A stretch of DNA of 64,000 bases. Origin: Oscillospiraceae bacterium. Lineage in GTDB: Bacteria; Bacillota; Clostridia; Oscillospirales; Acutalibacteraceae. Positions 16,250 to 25,883 of this stretch are shown in pieces (within the stretch, counting starts at the first letter, position 1; each line of letters opens with the position of its first letter). The stretch is from assembly GCA_015065425.1 (NCBI GenBank), contig SVQH01000015.1:1792-65791 (forward strand), written 5' to 3'. The notes under the pieces are model-generated. The model searched no databases and was not told the DNA's origin. It saw only the letters and a list, made by a program, of their open reading frames with translations. The translations under genes and the position numbers were made by a program.

Positions 16250-17020
16250 ATGCTTAAATTCATATCATGGAATGTAAACGGGCTGAGAGCCGTTACGGGG
16301 AAGGGAATTTTCCCCGAGGTATTCAAAGACCTTGATGCAGATTTCTTCTGTCTTCAGGAGACGAAGCTTCAGGAAGGTCAGATTGACCTTTCCTTTGAAG
16401 GCTATGAAAGCTATTGGAATTATGCTGAGAAAAAGGGATATTCGGGAACCTGTATATTCACCCGGCACAAGCCCCTTTGTGTAAAGCTCGGTATAGATAA
16501 TGAAGAATTTGACAACGAAGGCAGAGTAATCACACTTACTTATCCCGATTTCCATCTGGTAACCGTATATACTCCCAATGCAAAAGAAGATCTCTCACGT
16601 CTTTCATACCGTGAAAAGTGGGAGGATGCATTTCTTACACATCTTAAAAAGCTTGAAGAGACTGCTCCCGTCATATTCTGCGGTGACCTCAATGTGGCAC
16701 ACAGGGAAATAGACCTGAAAAACCCAAAACCAAACCGCGGCAAGGCAGGTTTTACGGACGAGGAAAGAGCAAAGTTCAACACTCTTCTCTCCTCGGGCTT
16801 TACCGATACTTTCAGATATTTTTACCCCGACACCGAGGGAGCATATTCCTGGTGGAGCTACAGATATAATGCAAGAAAAAACAACGCAGGGTGGCGTATC
16901 GATTATTTCGTAACATCATCGGCACTTGATGATAAACTTCTCGGTGCAAAAATACACAGTGACATTTTCGGTTCCGACCACTGTCCCGTGGAGCTCAGCG
17001 TTGATTTGAAGGTGAACTGA
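16250..17020 (+). CDS. exoA: Exodeoxyribonuclease III / AP endonuclease
   Basis: This 256-residue protein has the full endonuclease/exonuclease/phosphatase pattern: SWNVNGLRA, LQETKL (metal-binding Glu), GDLNVAH, and C-terminal GSDHCPV with the catalytic Asp-His pair. Length and order match bacterial Xth/ExoA. It cuts 5' of abasic sites and removes 3' blocking groups in base-excision repair. It is coupled to the GH2-like gene by a 1-nt TGATG overlap, which is an unusual partner. Confidence 0.93.
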   Translation: MLKFISWNVNGLRAVTGKGIFPEVFKDLDADFFCLQETKLQEGQIDLSFEGYESYWNYAEKKGYSGTCIFTRHKPLCVKLGIDNEEFDNEGRVITLTYPDFHLVTVYTPNAKEDLSRLSYREKWEDAFLTHLKKLEETAPVIFCGDLNVAHREIDLKNPKPNRGKAGFTDEERAKFNTLLSSGFTDTFRYFYPDTEGAYSWWSYRYNARKNNAGWRIDYFVTSSALDDKLLGAKIHSDIFGSDHCPVELSVDLKVN

Positions 17021-18732
17021 TGAGACAAATTATTGATTTCAACAAAAACTGGATATTCTCTGAAAAAGAGTGCGAGGGCGGAAAAACCTTTTCCGACACC
17101 CCCGTAACTCTCCCCTTTTTCCACAGCATCGCATCCATGCCCGAGGGCAGCTTCAAGACGTCATGGACCTGCCGGGATAAGGATGAAGGAAAGACCGTAT
17201 ATATTGAATTTACTCAGCTTTCGGCTTATGTGAAGGTGTTCACGGGAGAAAAGCTTATATGCGAGCACGCTCCCTCTGCTACCCCCTTCAGGGCACTTCT
17301 GACCCTTGAAGCAGTTAAAAACGAGACTTATGAAATTGAAGTCGCGGTAAAGCCTTCAGCAAGAGCTGACGGTAAATTCTGCTTTGCAGGCGTAAATCTC
17401 ATTACCGTGGGAAGCTCTCATTTCAATATACTGTGTCCCGGTGACGGAATAAGTGTCAGAACGGAAAAAGACGGCAGAATAAGTATAAAAACGGATATAG
17501 TCCGTCCCAATAATTATGATGTTGTATCCTATACCGTATACGGCATGAAAAATGATGAAATAATATCCTCCACGGCAAAACCCACATCTCCCGACACGGT
17601 AATCACTCTCGATTCCCCCGAAATATGGGACGGTCAGAGCGGAGCATATTTTTATACCCTCAACGCAAGACTTTTAAGAGACAGCGGAGTGCTCGATGAA
17701 GTAAACATCCCCTTCGGCTTCAGAGAAACTGCTCTTCGTGAGGACGGCTTTTTCTATCTCAATTCCTTCCGTCTCCCTCTTGACGGTACAAGGCTTACAG
17801 ACCTTTCAAGCGTTAAAAGCGACCTTCAGAATCTGAAAACTCTGGATACCAATGCACTGATAGCCTCCTCACTTCCCTCAAAAACAGACCTTCTGTCCTT
17901 TACAGACAGGGAGGGCATAGTTTTCTGGTACGAAATGTCCCATACCGGAAGCATAATTGAAGACAAAAATGCACTTAAAGATTTCCTTCTGATAAATGCA
18001 TCACATCCATCTCTTACCTTCATAGTATGCCCGAAGGAAGCCGACAGCGGATATTTCAATGAAATTTCTTCCCTTGTAAATGAATATGCACCCCATCTCA
18101 TTACGGTTTTCTCCTTGTCGGCAGACGATATATCAAAGGGAATTCCCGACGAAGCACAGCTTACACTTTTCCTTCTTCCCTTTGACAGCACTCCCGAAGG
18201 ATATATTGCGGGGACAGGCAGATTTTCCGACCTTCAGGAAAAATATCCCGAAAAGCTTTTTGCACTTTATACCGAAAGTCCCCTCAGAACACAGATGACA
18301 CCCCCAGAGGCTCTGAGGCACAATATAAGACTGTGGAACAGCTTCAGCCGCAGAAAAAATATTATTGCTTACTTCCCCGGTGTGCTCTCTGACGGGAAGG
18401 AGACAGGCTCACTGAGAGGTCTTACGGGCTTTGACAGAACCGTTATATATGATTCCTTCTCCTTCTTCAAGGCACAGTTCTCCCCCGACGGCTTTATAAG
18501 CATAGTACAGCCCGAAGAATACGAAACAAATCTTAAAACCATTGACATTGAATGTATAACCAACAGGGAAAACCTCAGAATACTTGTAAACGGCAAAGAC
18601 AAAAAGTATACAGCAGAAAAAGTGACTGACGGGCTTTTTGTTTTCAGACAGGTAAAACTGAAAAAAGATGAAAATCTTATTGAAGTTTCTGCCGAAGACG
18701 AATGCGACAGCATACAGATATTCAGATACTGA
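17020..18732 (+). CDS. Glycoside hydrolase family 2-like protein with altered active site
   Basis: The fold order of GH2 can be followed: an N-terminal jelly-roll (NKNWIFSE..VTLPFFHS), an immunoglobulin-like domain ending PFGFRETAL, then the barrel start FFYLNSFRLPLDGTRL, corresponding to the usual YLNG..LRGV. The catalytic acid/base NE motif appears as CPKEADSG (Asn to Lys). The nucleophile region reads ALYTESP rather than the usual SEYG type. The end of the barrel (GLTGFDRTVIYDSFSFFKAQFS) is still GH2-like. At 570 residues it is shorter than most GH2 enzymes. It may be a binding or regulatory pseudoenzyme or have unusual specificity. No signal peptide, so cytoplasmic. Confidence 0.65.
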   Translation: MRQIIDFNKNWIFSEKECEGGKTFSDTPVTLPFFHSIASMPEGSFKTSWTCRDKDEGKTVYIEFTQLSAYVKVFTGEKLICEHAPSATPFRALLTLEAVKNETYEIEVAVKPSARADGKFCFAGVNLITVGSSHFNILCPGDGISVRTEKDGRISIKTDIVRPNNYDVVSYTVYGMKNDEIISSTAKPTSPDTVITLDSPEIWDGQSGAYFYTLNARLLRDSGVLDEVNIPFGFRETALREDGFFYLNSFRLPLDGTRLTDLSSVKSDLQNLKTLDTNALIASSLPSKTDLLSFTDREGIVFWYEMSHTGSIIEDKNALKDFLLINASHPSLTFIVCPKEADSGYFNEISSLVNEYAPHLITVFSLSADDISKGIPDEAQLTLFLLPFDSTPEGYIAGTGRFSDLQEKYPEKLFALYTESPLRTQMTPPEALRHNIRLWNSFSRRKNIIAYFPGVLSDGKETGSLRGLTGFDRTVIYDSFSFFKAQFSPDGFISIVQPEEYETNLKTIDIECITNRENLRILVNGKDKKYTAEKVTDGLFVFRQVKLKKDENLIEVSAEDECDSIQIFRY

Positions 18733-18774
18733 AAAAAACACAGACATCACAGATGTTAAGATAATCAATAAATT

Positions 18775-19692
18775 ATGAGTTCCGAAAGAAACAAGACTAT
18801 AAATACGGACATCAGCGAAGGAAAGAAATATCTTGACCTTTGCCTGTTCACAAAAAAGAATATGACAAGTCAGGACATGGCGGACAGATATTTCAATGCG
18901 GATTTTTTCACCGCGGTGAAATATATGCCCGATAAGTGTGTTGACCTTGTAATTGCCGACCCGCCGTACAATCTCAGAAAGGATTACGGCGGTGAGGTGT
19001 TTTCCAGAAAAAAAAGCGATGAATATGCAGAATTTACCCGTTCATGGCTTCGTGAAATAAAAAGGCTTCTTAAGGACACGGGAAGCATTTATGTATGCTG
19101 TGACTGGCAGACAAGCCTTATAATAGGATGCATCCTGCCCGAATTTTTCAAAATCAGAAACCGAATAACCTGGCAGAGAGAAAAAGGCAGAGGTGCAAAA
19201 AAGAACTGGAAAAACGGCATGGAGGATATATGGTACTGCACAGTTTCCGATGAATATACCTTCAATCTCAATGCCGTCAAAATAAAAAAGAAGGTCATTG
19301 CACCTTACAGAGAAAACGGAAAGCCCAAGGACTGGCAAGAGAGCGAAAAGGGCAATTTCAGAATGACCTGCCCATCAAATTTCTGGGACGATATCACAGT
19401 TCCCTTCTGGTCAATGAAGGAAAACACTGCCCACCCCACACAGAAGCCTGAAAAACTGACGGCAAAAATGATACTTGCTTCATCCGACAAGGGGGATCTT
19501 GTTTTCGACCCCTTTGCAGGCTCGGGCACCACTGCCGTTACGGCAAAAAAACTCGGAAGACATTTTACCGCAACGGAAAAAAATCCCCGTTACTGCGTAT
19601 GGTCACAGATAAGACTTGAAAACGCAGACGAGGACAAAACCATCCAGGGCTTTGACGGGAAAGTATTCTACGAAAGAAACAATAAATCATAA
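18775..19692 (+). CDS. Orphan DNA methyltransferase, beta class (N6-adenine or N4-cytosine)
   Basis: The catalytic motif DPPY (VIADPPYNLR, residues ~60-69) precedes the SAM-binding motif FDPFAGSGTT near the C-terminus. This order is typical of beta-class amino-methyltransferases. The NPPY/DPPY tetrad fits N6-adenine more often than N4-cytosine. No restriction endonuclease or specificity subunit adjoins it, so it is probably a solitary regulatory or protective enzyme. The start at 18775 lacks a clear ribosome binding site and could be internal. It lies between the GH2-like gene and an amidohydrolase. Confidence 0.85.
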   Translation: MSSERNKTINTDISEGKKYLDLCLFTKKNMTSQDMADRYFNADFFTAVKYMPDKCVDLVIADPPYNLRKDYGGEVFSRKKSDEYAEFTRSWLREIKRLLKDTGSIYVCCDWQTSLIIGCILPEFFKIRNRITWQREKGRGAKKNWKNGMEDIWYCTVSDEYTFNLNAVKIKKKVIAPYRENGKPKDWQESEKGNFRMTCPSNFWDDITVPFWSMKENTAHPTQKPEKLTAKMILASSDKGDLVFDPFAGSGTTAVTAKKLGRHFTATEKNPRYCVWSQIRLENADEDKTIQGFDGKVFYERNNKS

Positions 19693-19712
19693 TTCATCGG
19701 GAGGTTATTATT

Positions 19713-20537
19713 ATGAGACAACACATCTGGGCAAATCATGCACATGTTTTTCCTGCAAAATCCAAAGAAGGAGCCACTGTAGAAGACCTTAAGCTTCTTA
19801 TGGCAGAGTGCGAAATTGAAAAGGCGGTATGCTTTACCTGCTTCAAGGACCAGTACGAAAGAGCTTCTCTTCCCGGAGACAGCCTTGACTGGCTTTACGG
19901 TGAAATAAAGGATGACGACTCTCTCATAGGCTTCGGCACGGTGGATTTTGAAGCAGACAACATAGAATATCAGATGGACAAGATGATAAGCTACGGCTTC
20001 AAAGGAATTAAACTGCACCTTGCTTTTCAGGGAGAAAACATTCTTTCCGACAAAGCAAAAAGAGTTTACGAAAAGGCTCAGAGGGACGGACTTTTCCTCT
20101 CCTTCCATACAGGGCTTCACTGGCACAGAATAGCCGATTACAAGCTGCTTCTCTTTGATGAAGTAGCATGGTTTTATCCCGAGCTTAAATTCAGTATGGA
20201 GCACATCGGCGGTTATCACTTTTTCAACGATGCTCTCGCAGTTATGTGCAATGCTTCAAGAAACTCGGAAAACGATACGGTGTTTGCAGGCTGGACCACC
20301 ATTGCCATGAGTGAAAACGGACTTCCCGGTGCGTGGTCACTGACAGACGAACAGCTTCGCACCGTTATACACCAGACAGGTAACACAAGAAGCATATTCG
20401 GACTTGATTTCCCCTATAACAAGGCTTCTTATGTCAAAGCGGCAATAGAGAGAATTGAAAACCTGGATATCCCGGAAGAAGCCAAGGACGGTATTCTCGG
20501 AAGAAACCTTCAGAAAGCACTCAATATGATGCCGTAA
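19713..20537 (+). CDS. Amidohydrolase-related metal-dependent hydrolase (TIM barrel)
   Basis: This 274-residue protein carries the amidohydro_2 pattern: an N-terminal HxH motif (WANHAHVFP), GIKLHLAF, SFHTG, MEHIGGYH and GLDFPY. The family includes decarboxylases and lactone/amide hydrolases acting through a divalent metal. The substrate cannot be deduced. A second member of the family lies at 31614-32405. CGGGAGG provides a strong ribosome binding site. Its 3' end overlaps the convergent membrane-protein gene by 17 nt. Confidence 0.75.
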   Translation: MRQHIWANHAHVFPAKSKEGATVEDLKLLMAECEIEKAVCFTCFKDQYERASLPGDSLDWLYGEIKDDDSLIGFGTVDFEADNIEYQMDKMISYGFKGIKLHLAFQGENILSDKAKRVYEKAQRDGLFLSFHTGLHWHRIADYKLLLFDEVAWFYPELKFSMEHIGGYHFFNDALAVMCNASRNSENDTVFAGWTTIAMSENGLPGAWSLTDEQLRTVIHQTGNTRSIFGLDFPYNKASYVKAAIERIENLDIPEEAKDGILGRNLQKALNMMP

Positions 20538-21366
20538 TATTTTTCATAACACTTTTTCTGTTGATATAAAAAACCACGGCACTTTTTTTCCAAAAGCACT
20601 TTTTCTCTCCGTACAGCTTTTCGCTGAGCACCAGTTTCACACTTTTTGAGTAAACGGGAAGCACGGGAAAGCTTACGGGGGAAATTACGGACAGCTTCCA
20701 CAGTAAAAGAGAAATACGCATAAAAAGAAGACTTATGCTTTTTCCCTTCATAAGAGACACGGAAGAGGAAATAAGCTCCCTCGGGGAAGTCAGGGGATTG
20801 AGAAAAAACAGAAATTCGCAGAGATAATATCTTCCGACTGCTGCGGCATAAAAAACCGTACCCGTGATAAAAAGCAGAATATCCGAACCAAGAAGGGTAA
20901 AAAAGACCGTCCGTATCATCTCACCTTCATACATCCCCGAAAAAAGGAACAGAGTAAGTGCTGTACAGGGAAGGTAAAATACGGTTGCCCATAAAAGCTT
21001 CATTGCATTTTTCAGAAAAGACAGACTTAAGTATCTCATTCCCTGTGAAAAGCTGTAAAAGCTGTCGGGACGGGCAGTGTTTTTGTCGGACAGATGAAAC
21101 ATCCACCCGTCTGCACGGGCTTTCATCACAAAAGAGAATACAAAAAGGAATACGGAAGAAAGCCCCGTAAGCACAAGAAAAATCATCCCCGTATTTTCAT
21201 CAAAAAAGGGGAAAATATCGGATACATCATAAAACAGGGCAAGAAATGACGGTACAAGTGCCGCAAAAGAAAAAAATAATACACAGATACGTGAAAAATA
21301 TTTTCTCCACAGAAAAAACACTCGTCCGCTGATAATTTCAGCGGCACGGAATTTTACACTGGACAT
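20521..21366 (-). CDS. Integral membrane protein of unknown function
   Basis: This 281-residue protein has about five hydrophobic segments (e.g. ICVLFFSFAALVPSFLALF, FLVLTGLSSVFLFVFSFV) and a basic C-terminal tail. No family recognised. It is divergent from recG, 52 nt away, and convergent with the amidohydrolase gene. Codon use matches its neighbours, so it is probably a real gene even though the function is blank. Confidence 0.6.
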   Translation of the reverse strand: MSSVKFRAAEIISGRVFFLWRKYFSRICVLFFSFAALVPSFLALFYDVSDIFPFFDENTGMIFLVLTGLSSVFLFVFSFVMKARADGWMFHLSDKNTARPDSFYSFSQGMRYLSLSFLKNAMKLLWATVFYLPCTALTLFLFSGMYEGEMIRTVFFTLLGSDILLFITGTVFYAAAVGRYYLCEFLFFLNPLTSPRELISSSVSLMKGKSISLLFMRISLLLWKLSVISPVSFPVLPVYSKSVKLVLSEKLYGEKKCFWKKSAVVFYINRKSVMKNITASY

Positions 21367-21418
21367 AAAATCACCCTAATACAGTTTTGACAAAAAAGAA
21401 AAGAAATAAACAGAAATT

Positions 21419-23452
21419 ATGAATCTTTCAACACCCGTTCAGTATCTCAAGGGAATAGGCGAAAAAAGGGCAGCGGCTTTTGCAGTACTCGGAATTTATA
21501 CGGTAGAGGACCTTATATACTATTTTCCCCGTGCTTATGAGGACTGGAAAAATATTCCTCCCATAAATGAAGCTCCCCTTGGTGAAAATGTTGCGGTAAA
21601 GGGAATTGTTATTGCAAATGCACTCCCCATAAAAACACGCAGCGGAAAAACAATGTACAGAACCTGTGCCACCGACGGTGCGGGTATGTTGCATCTGACT
21701 TTTTTCAATAACCCTTACGCCGCAAAGGATATGAAAGAGGATGAAGAATTCATATTTTTCGGTAAAATAAAGGAAAACGACATGGGTGCCAGAGAAATGG
21801 TATCCCCGAAATATGAAAAAGCGGATAATGACGGCTATCTTCACCCCGTATATCCGTGTACGGCAAAGCTCAATTCAAAAGCCATTGCAAAAGCCGTAAG
21901 AACGGCACTGGACACTTTTTCGGATTCAATAGGTGAAACACTGCCGAAGGAACAGATTCTGAAATACCGTCTCCAAGGGCTTAAAAGTGCCCTATATTCC
22001 ATACATTTTCCGCAAAATGAAGATGACATCAGAAGTGCAAAGAGAAGGCTAATTTACGAAGAGCTCCTGATTTTACAGCTTGGAATTCTCTCCCACGGCA
22101 AAAAGGGAGAGGAAAAGACCTTATACAGAATTAAAGAAAACCTTACGGAAGAATTTATTTCTCGCCTTCCCTTCCCCCTTACAAATGCTCAGAGCCGTGC
22201 CGTAAATGAATGTATAAAAGACATGAATTCATACTCCCCCATGAGAAGGCTTCTTCAGGGTGATGTAGGCTCGGGCAAAACTGCCGTTGCGGCGGCTCTT
22301 ATGTATAATACCGTAAAAAACGGCTTTCAGTGTGCTCTCATGGCTCCCACAGAGGTACTTGCACATCAGCATTTTGATACCTTCACGAAATTTTTCAAGG
22401 ATACGGGAATAAATATAGTCCTTCTCACGGGAAGCACCACGGCAAAAAATAAAAGGCTCATAAAAGAGGACATTTCTTCGGGTGGAGCACAGATAGTAAT
22501 AGGAACCCATGCAATAATTACGGGGGACACCGTTTTTAAAAACTGTGCTCTTGTGATAACCGATGAACAGCACCGTTTCGGCGTAAATCAGCGTGCATCT
22601 CTCAGAGAAAAGGGAGACTCTCCTCATGTGCTGGTAATGAGTGCCACACCCATTCCGAGAACTCTTTCTCTCATAATTTACGGCGACCTTGCCATTTCTG
22701 TGCTTGACGAAAAGCCCAAAGGCAGAAAAGAGATAAAAACCGTAAAAATCCCCTCTGTTTACCATGAGAGAATGTATTCATTCATAAAAAAAGAGGTAAA
22801 AAAGGGGCATCAGTGCTACATAGTCTGTCCCATGGTTGAGGAAAGCGATGACACAGAAAAAGAGAGGCTGTCTGCAGAAGAATATTACAAGCTTCTCTCT
22901 ACCACCGTTTTTTCTGACCTTAAGTGTGCACTTCTTCACGGACAGATGAAGCAGAAGAAAAAAGACGAGGTCATGGAAAGCTTCAAAAACGGCGAAACAG
23001 ACATTCTTATATGTACCGTGGTAATTGAAGTGGGCATAGACGTTCCAAATGCAAATATAATCGTAATTGAAAACGCCGAATGCTTCGGTCTTTCACAGCT
23101 TCATCAGTTAAGAGGCAGAGTCGGCAGAGGAGACACTGAATCTCACTGTATACTTGTAAGTGATTCAAAAACCGAGCAGTCACGGCAGCGTTTTGAAATT
23201 CTCTGTTCATCGGGTGACGGCTTTGTGATTGCGGAAGAAGACCTGAAGCTGAGAGGTCCCGGTGATTTCTTCGGCTCCCGTCAGAGCGGTCTTCCCACAC
23301 TGAAACTCGCTTCCCTTCTTACGGATTCAAGAATACTTTATGCCGCAAGGGATGAAGCACAGAGAATTCTCTCGGAAGATCCCTGTCTTCAGAAAGGCGA
23401 AAACAAAAAACTGCAGAAAAAAATCTCCGCACTTTTTGCGGACATATCATAA
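21419..23452 (+). CDS. recG: ATP-dependent DNA helicase RecG
   Basis: This 677-residue protein, the normal RecG length, has an N-terminal wedge/OB region (PVQYLKGIGEKRAAAF, TVEDLIYYFPRAYEDW). Superfamily 2 motifs follow: LLQGDVGSGKTAVA (Walker A), TDEQHRFG (DExH), MSATPIPRTL, VVIEVGIDVPNA and QLRGRVGRG. RecG remodels stalled replication forks and Holliday junctions. It is followed 12 nt later by a rhamnosidase gene. Confidence 0.97.
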   Translation: MNLSTPVQYLKGIGEKRAAAFAVLGIYTVEDLIYYFPRAYEDWKNIPPINEAPLGENVAVKGIVIANALPIKTRSGKTMYRTCATDGAGMLHLTFFNNPYAAKDMKEDEEFIFFGKIKENDMGAREMVSPKYEKADNDGYLHPVYPCTAKLNSKAIAKAVRTALDTFSDSIGETLPKEQILKYRLQGLKSALYSIHFPQNEDDIRSAKRRLIYEELLILQLGILSHGKKGEEKTLYRIKENLTEEFISRLPFPLTNAQSRAVNECIKDMNSYSPMRRLLQGDVGSGKTAVAAALMYNTVKNGFQCALMAPTEVLAHQHFDTFTKFFKDTGINIVLLTGSTTAKNKRLIKEDISSGGAQIVIGTHAIITGDTVFKNCALVITDEQHRFGVNQRASLREKGDSPHVLVMSATPIPRTLSLIIYGDLAISVLDEKPKGRKEIKTVKIPSVYHERMYSFIKKEVKKGHQCYIVCPMVEESDDTEKERLSAEEYYKLLSTTVFSDLKCALLHGQMKQKKKDEVMESFKNGETDILICTVVIEVGIDVPNANIIVIENAECFGLSQLHQLRGRVGRGDTESHCILVSDSKTEQSRQRFEILCSSGDGFVIAEEDLKLRGPGDFFGSRQSGLPTLKLASLLTDSRILYAARDEAQRILSEDPCLQKGENKKLQKKISALFADIS

Positions 23453-23464
23453 AGGAGAAATATT

Positions 23465-25666
23465 ATGGACAACATTTTCAGTGCATCATGGATAAAACCC
23501 GCAAGACAGAGAAAAGATACCGCCATTGACTTCACAAAACACTTTGAAGCACGTCCTTTTCCAAAAAAGGCAGAGCTTCAGATAAGCTGTCTCGGTGTGT
23601 ATAACTGCTTTATCAACGGAAAAAATGTTACCTCCTCAGTACTCAATCCCGGTTGGACAGACTATAACAACAGAATTCAGTATCAGACCTATGATGTAAC
23701 TGAACTTATAGAAAAAGAAAACACCGTAAAAGTCGGTGTGGGCATCGGCTGGCGTTTTCACAAGTGGTATGACCTCAGCTCAAAAATAATTTCCCACGGT
23801 ACTCTCGCTCTCATAGCTTCACTGAAGCTCACTTACGAGGACGGAGAGGAAATAAACATATATACAGACGGCAGTTGGAAAGCATCGGAAAACAATGTAA
23901 GATACAATAACATGTATAACGGTGAGACCGTTGATTTTACCTTCAGGGAAAAAGAAGGTACACCTGCCCGTGTCATACCCTATACGAAGGATACCCTTAT
24001 CCCACACGAGGGTGCACCTATCACGGAAAATGAAGTGATAAGAGGTAAAAAACTCATAAAAACTCCCGAAGGCGATACTGTCATTGACTTTTGTCAGGAG
24101 CTTACGGGCTATCCCGTATTTTATGTAAAGGGTAAAAAAGGGGATAAAATAAAGCTCCGTCACTTTGAGATGCTTACAAAAGACGGAAACGTATATACGG
24201 AAAATCTCAGAAGTGCAAAGCAGGAGATAAATGTTATATGTGACGGCAAAGTTCATTTTGTAAAACCCCTGTACACCTTCTACGGCTTCAGATATATTGC
24301 CGTTGAAGGCATGGAAATAACATCTCCCGATGAAATATGTGCCGTTGTCGTTCACTCTGAAATGAAAAGAACGGGACACTTCAACTGCTCGGATGATACA
24401 ATAAATCAGCTTTATAATAACATAATATGGGGTCAGAAGGGCAATTTCCTCGACGTTCCCACAGATTGCCCTCAGAGAGACGAGAGACTTGGATGGACAG
24501 GTGATGCACAGGTATTCTGCAAGGTGGCAAGCTATAACTTCAATGTTGAACAGTTTTTCCGCAAATGGCTGGGAGACCTCAGAGTAATGCAGAAAAATTC
24601 AGGCTCCATACCCTCTTTTGTTCCCACAAAATCTGACGACCACGGCGGCTCGTCCGCATGGGCTGACGTTGTAACCGTTCTTCCCTGGCAGATGTATCTC
24701 ACCTACGGCAACCGTGAAATTCTCGAAGAAAATTATCTTCTTATGAAAAAATGGGTTGATTTCATGAGAAGCTGGGCACTTAAGAAAAAGCCCGATGAGG
24801 GTGTTTCCACCGACCCATATCTTTTTGAAGGACACTGGCATTTCGGTGACTGGCTGGCACTTGACCTTCCCGATAAAGAGGCTGTCGGCGGTGCTACGGA
24901 CAAGGACATCATAGGCTCCGCATTCTTCTATTATTCCGCCTGCCTTCTTATAAAGGCATCACAAGTACTCGGAAAAGACTGTAAATATTATAAAAATCTT
25001 GCAAAGAATATAAAGAAGTCATTTATCAGAAAATATATTGATGCAAACGGCAGAATGATATGTAATACCCAGACCGCCGCAGTGCTTGCACTTCATTTCG
25101 GTCTTTATGATAAAAAAGAGCCTCTCGCACAACAGCTTACAGAGCTTGTGAATTCTGCGGGACATCTGACTACGGGCTTTGTAGGTACTCCTTATCTTCT
25201 TCACGTTCTCTCGGACATCGGTGAAAGCGGACTTTCTTACAAGCTTCTCACAAGAAAGGAATTCCCCTCATGGTGCTATCCCGTAACACAGGGGGCTACT
25301 ACCATGTGGGAACGCTGGAACGGCTATAAGCCTGACGGCACATTTGCAACCCCCGAAATGAACTCCTTCAACCACTATGCTTACGGTGCTGTGGGTGACT
25401 GGATGTATGAAAATATGCTTGGAATAAAGCAGAAGGAGGGCAGTGCAGGCTTCACAGATATAGTTTTCTCTCCCGAAACCGACAGATATTTCTCCTTCGC
25501 GGAAGGCAGCATAGAAAACAGATTCGGAAAAGTATATTCAAGGTGGGAATTTACTGAAAACGGCTGTGAATATACCTTCAAAGTCCCCGAAAATACAAAT
25601 GCTGAGGCAAGAATAAACGGTAAAACATATAAGTTAAATACAGGAATTAACAAAATTGTCCTGTAA
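23465..25666 (+). CDS. Alpha-L-rhamnosidase, family GH78
   Basis: This 733-residue protein has an N-terminal beta-domain with SCLGVYNCFINGKNV and LNPGWTDYNNRIQYQTYDV, typical of GH78. The (alpha/alpha)6 catalytic domain has VPTDCPQRDERLGWTGD, which holds the acidic catalytic residues. WERWNGYKPDG and FNHYAYGAVGDWMYE follow, then a C-terminal beta-sandwich. No signal peptide, so it cleaves imported rhamnosides in the cytoplasm. It is somewhat shorter than many GH78 enzymes. AAAGGAG precedes the ATG, 12 nt after recG. Confidence 0.93.
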   Translation: MDNIFSASWIKPARQRKDTAIDFTKHFEARPFPKKAELQISCLGVYNCFINGKNVTSSVLNPGWTDYNNRIQYQTYDVTELIEKENTVKVGVGIGWRFHKWYDLSSKIISHGTLALIASLKLTYEDGEEINIYTDGSWKASENNVRYNNMYNGETVDFTFREKEGTPARVIPYTKDTLIPHEGAPITENEVIRGKKLIKTPEGDTVIDFCQELTGYPVFYVKGKKGDKIKLRHFEMLTKDGNVYTENLRSAKQEINVICDGKVHFVKPLYTFYGFRYIAVEGMEITSPDEICAVVVHSEMKRTGHFNCSDDTINQLYNNIIWGQKGNFLDVPTDCPQRDERLGWTGDAQVFCKVASYNFNVEQFFRKWLGDLRVMQKNSGSIPSFVPTKSDDHGGSSAWADVVTVLPWQMYLTYGNREILEENYLLMKKWVDFMRSWALKKKPDEGVSTDPYLFEGHWHFGDWLALDLPDKEAVGGATDKDIIGSAFFYYSACLLIKASQVLGKDCKYYKNLAKNIKKSFIRKYIDANGRMICNTQTAAVLALHFGLYDKKEPLAQQLTELVNSAGHLTTGFVGTPYLLHVLSDIGESGLSYKLLTRKEFPSWCYPVTQGATTMWERWNGYKPDGTFATPEMNSFNHYAYGAVGDWMYENMLGIKQKEGSAGFTDIVFSPETDRYFSFAEGSIENRFGKVYSRWEFTENGCEYTFKVPENTNAEARINGKTYKLNTGINKIVL

Positions 25667-25722
25667 ATTTTGTTAGACTTATCTAAAAAACTTTTTTTTA
25701 ATAATTATTTTCCCTTTAAGAC

Positions 25723-25751
25723 TTTAATTTTTCCGATAATGGTGATATAAT
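25723..25751 (+). promoter_or_regulatory. Probable promoter of murA
   Basis: Weak -35 TTTAAT (25723-25728), a 17-nt spacer and a perfect TATAAT (25746-25751). A small hairpin (CTGACAGAA/TTCTGTCGG, about 25799-25825) lies in the leader, without a U-tract. No rhamnosidase terminator is evident in 25667-25722 beyond a T-rich run. Confidence 0.45.
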
Positions 25752-25883
25752 ACTAAAGTCTGTGAGTATGCTCTTATGAAGCAGAAAAAAGACACTATCT
25801 GACAGAACCGGTAATTTTCTGTCGGAATTGATAATGAATACTACGTTTCGGATATATAAAAAAGGAATAAGGAAGTGCCCTTT

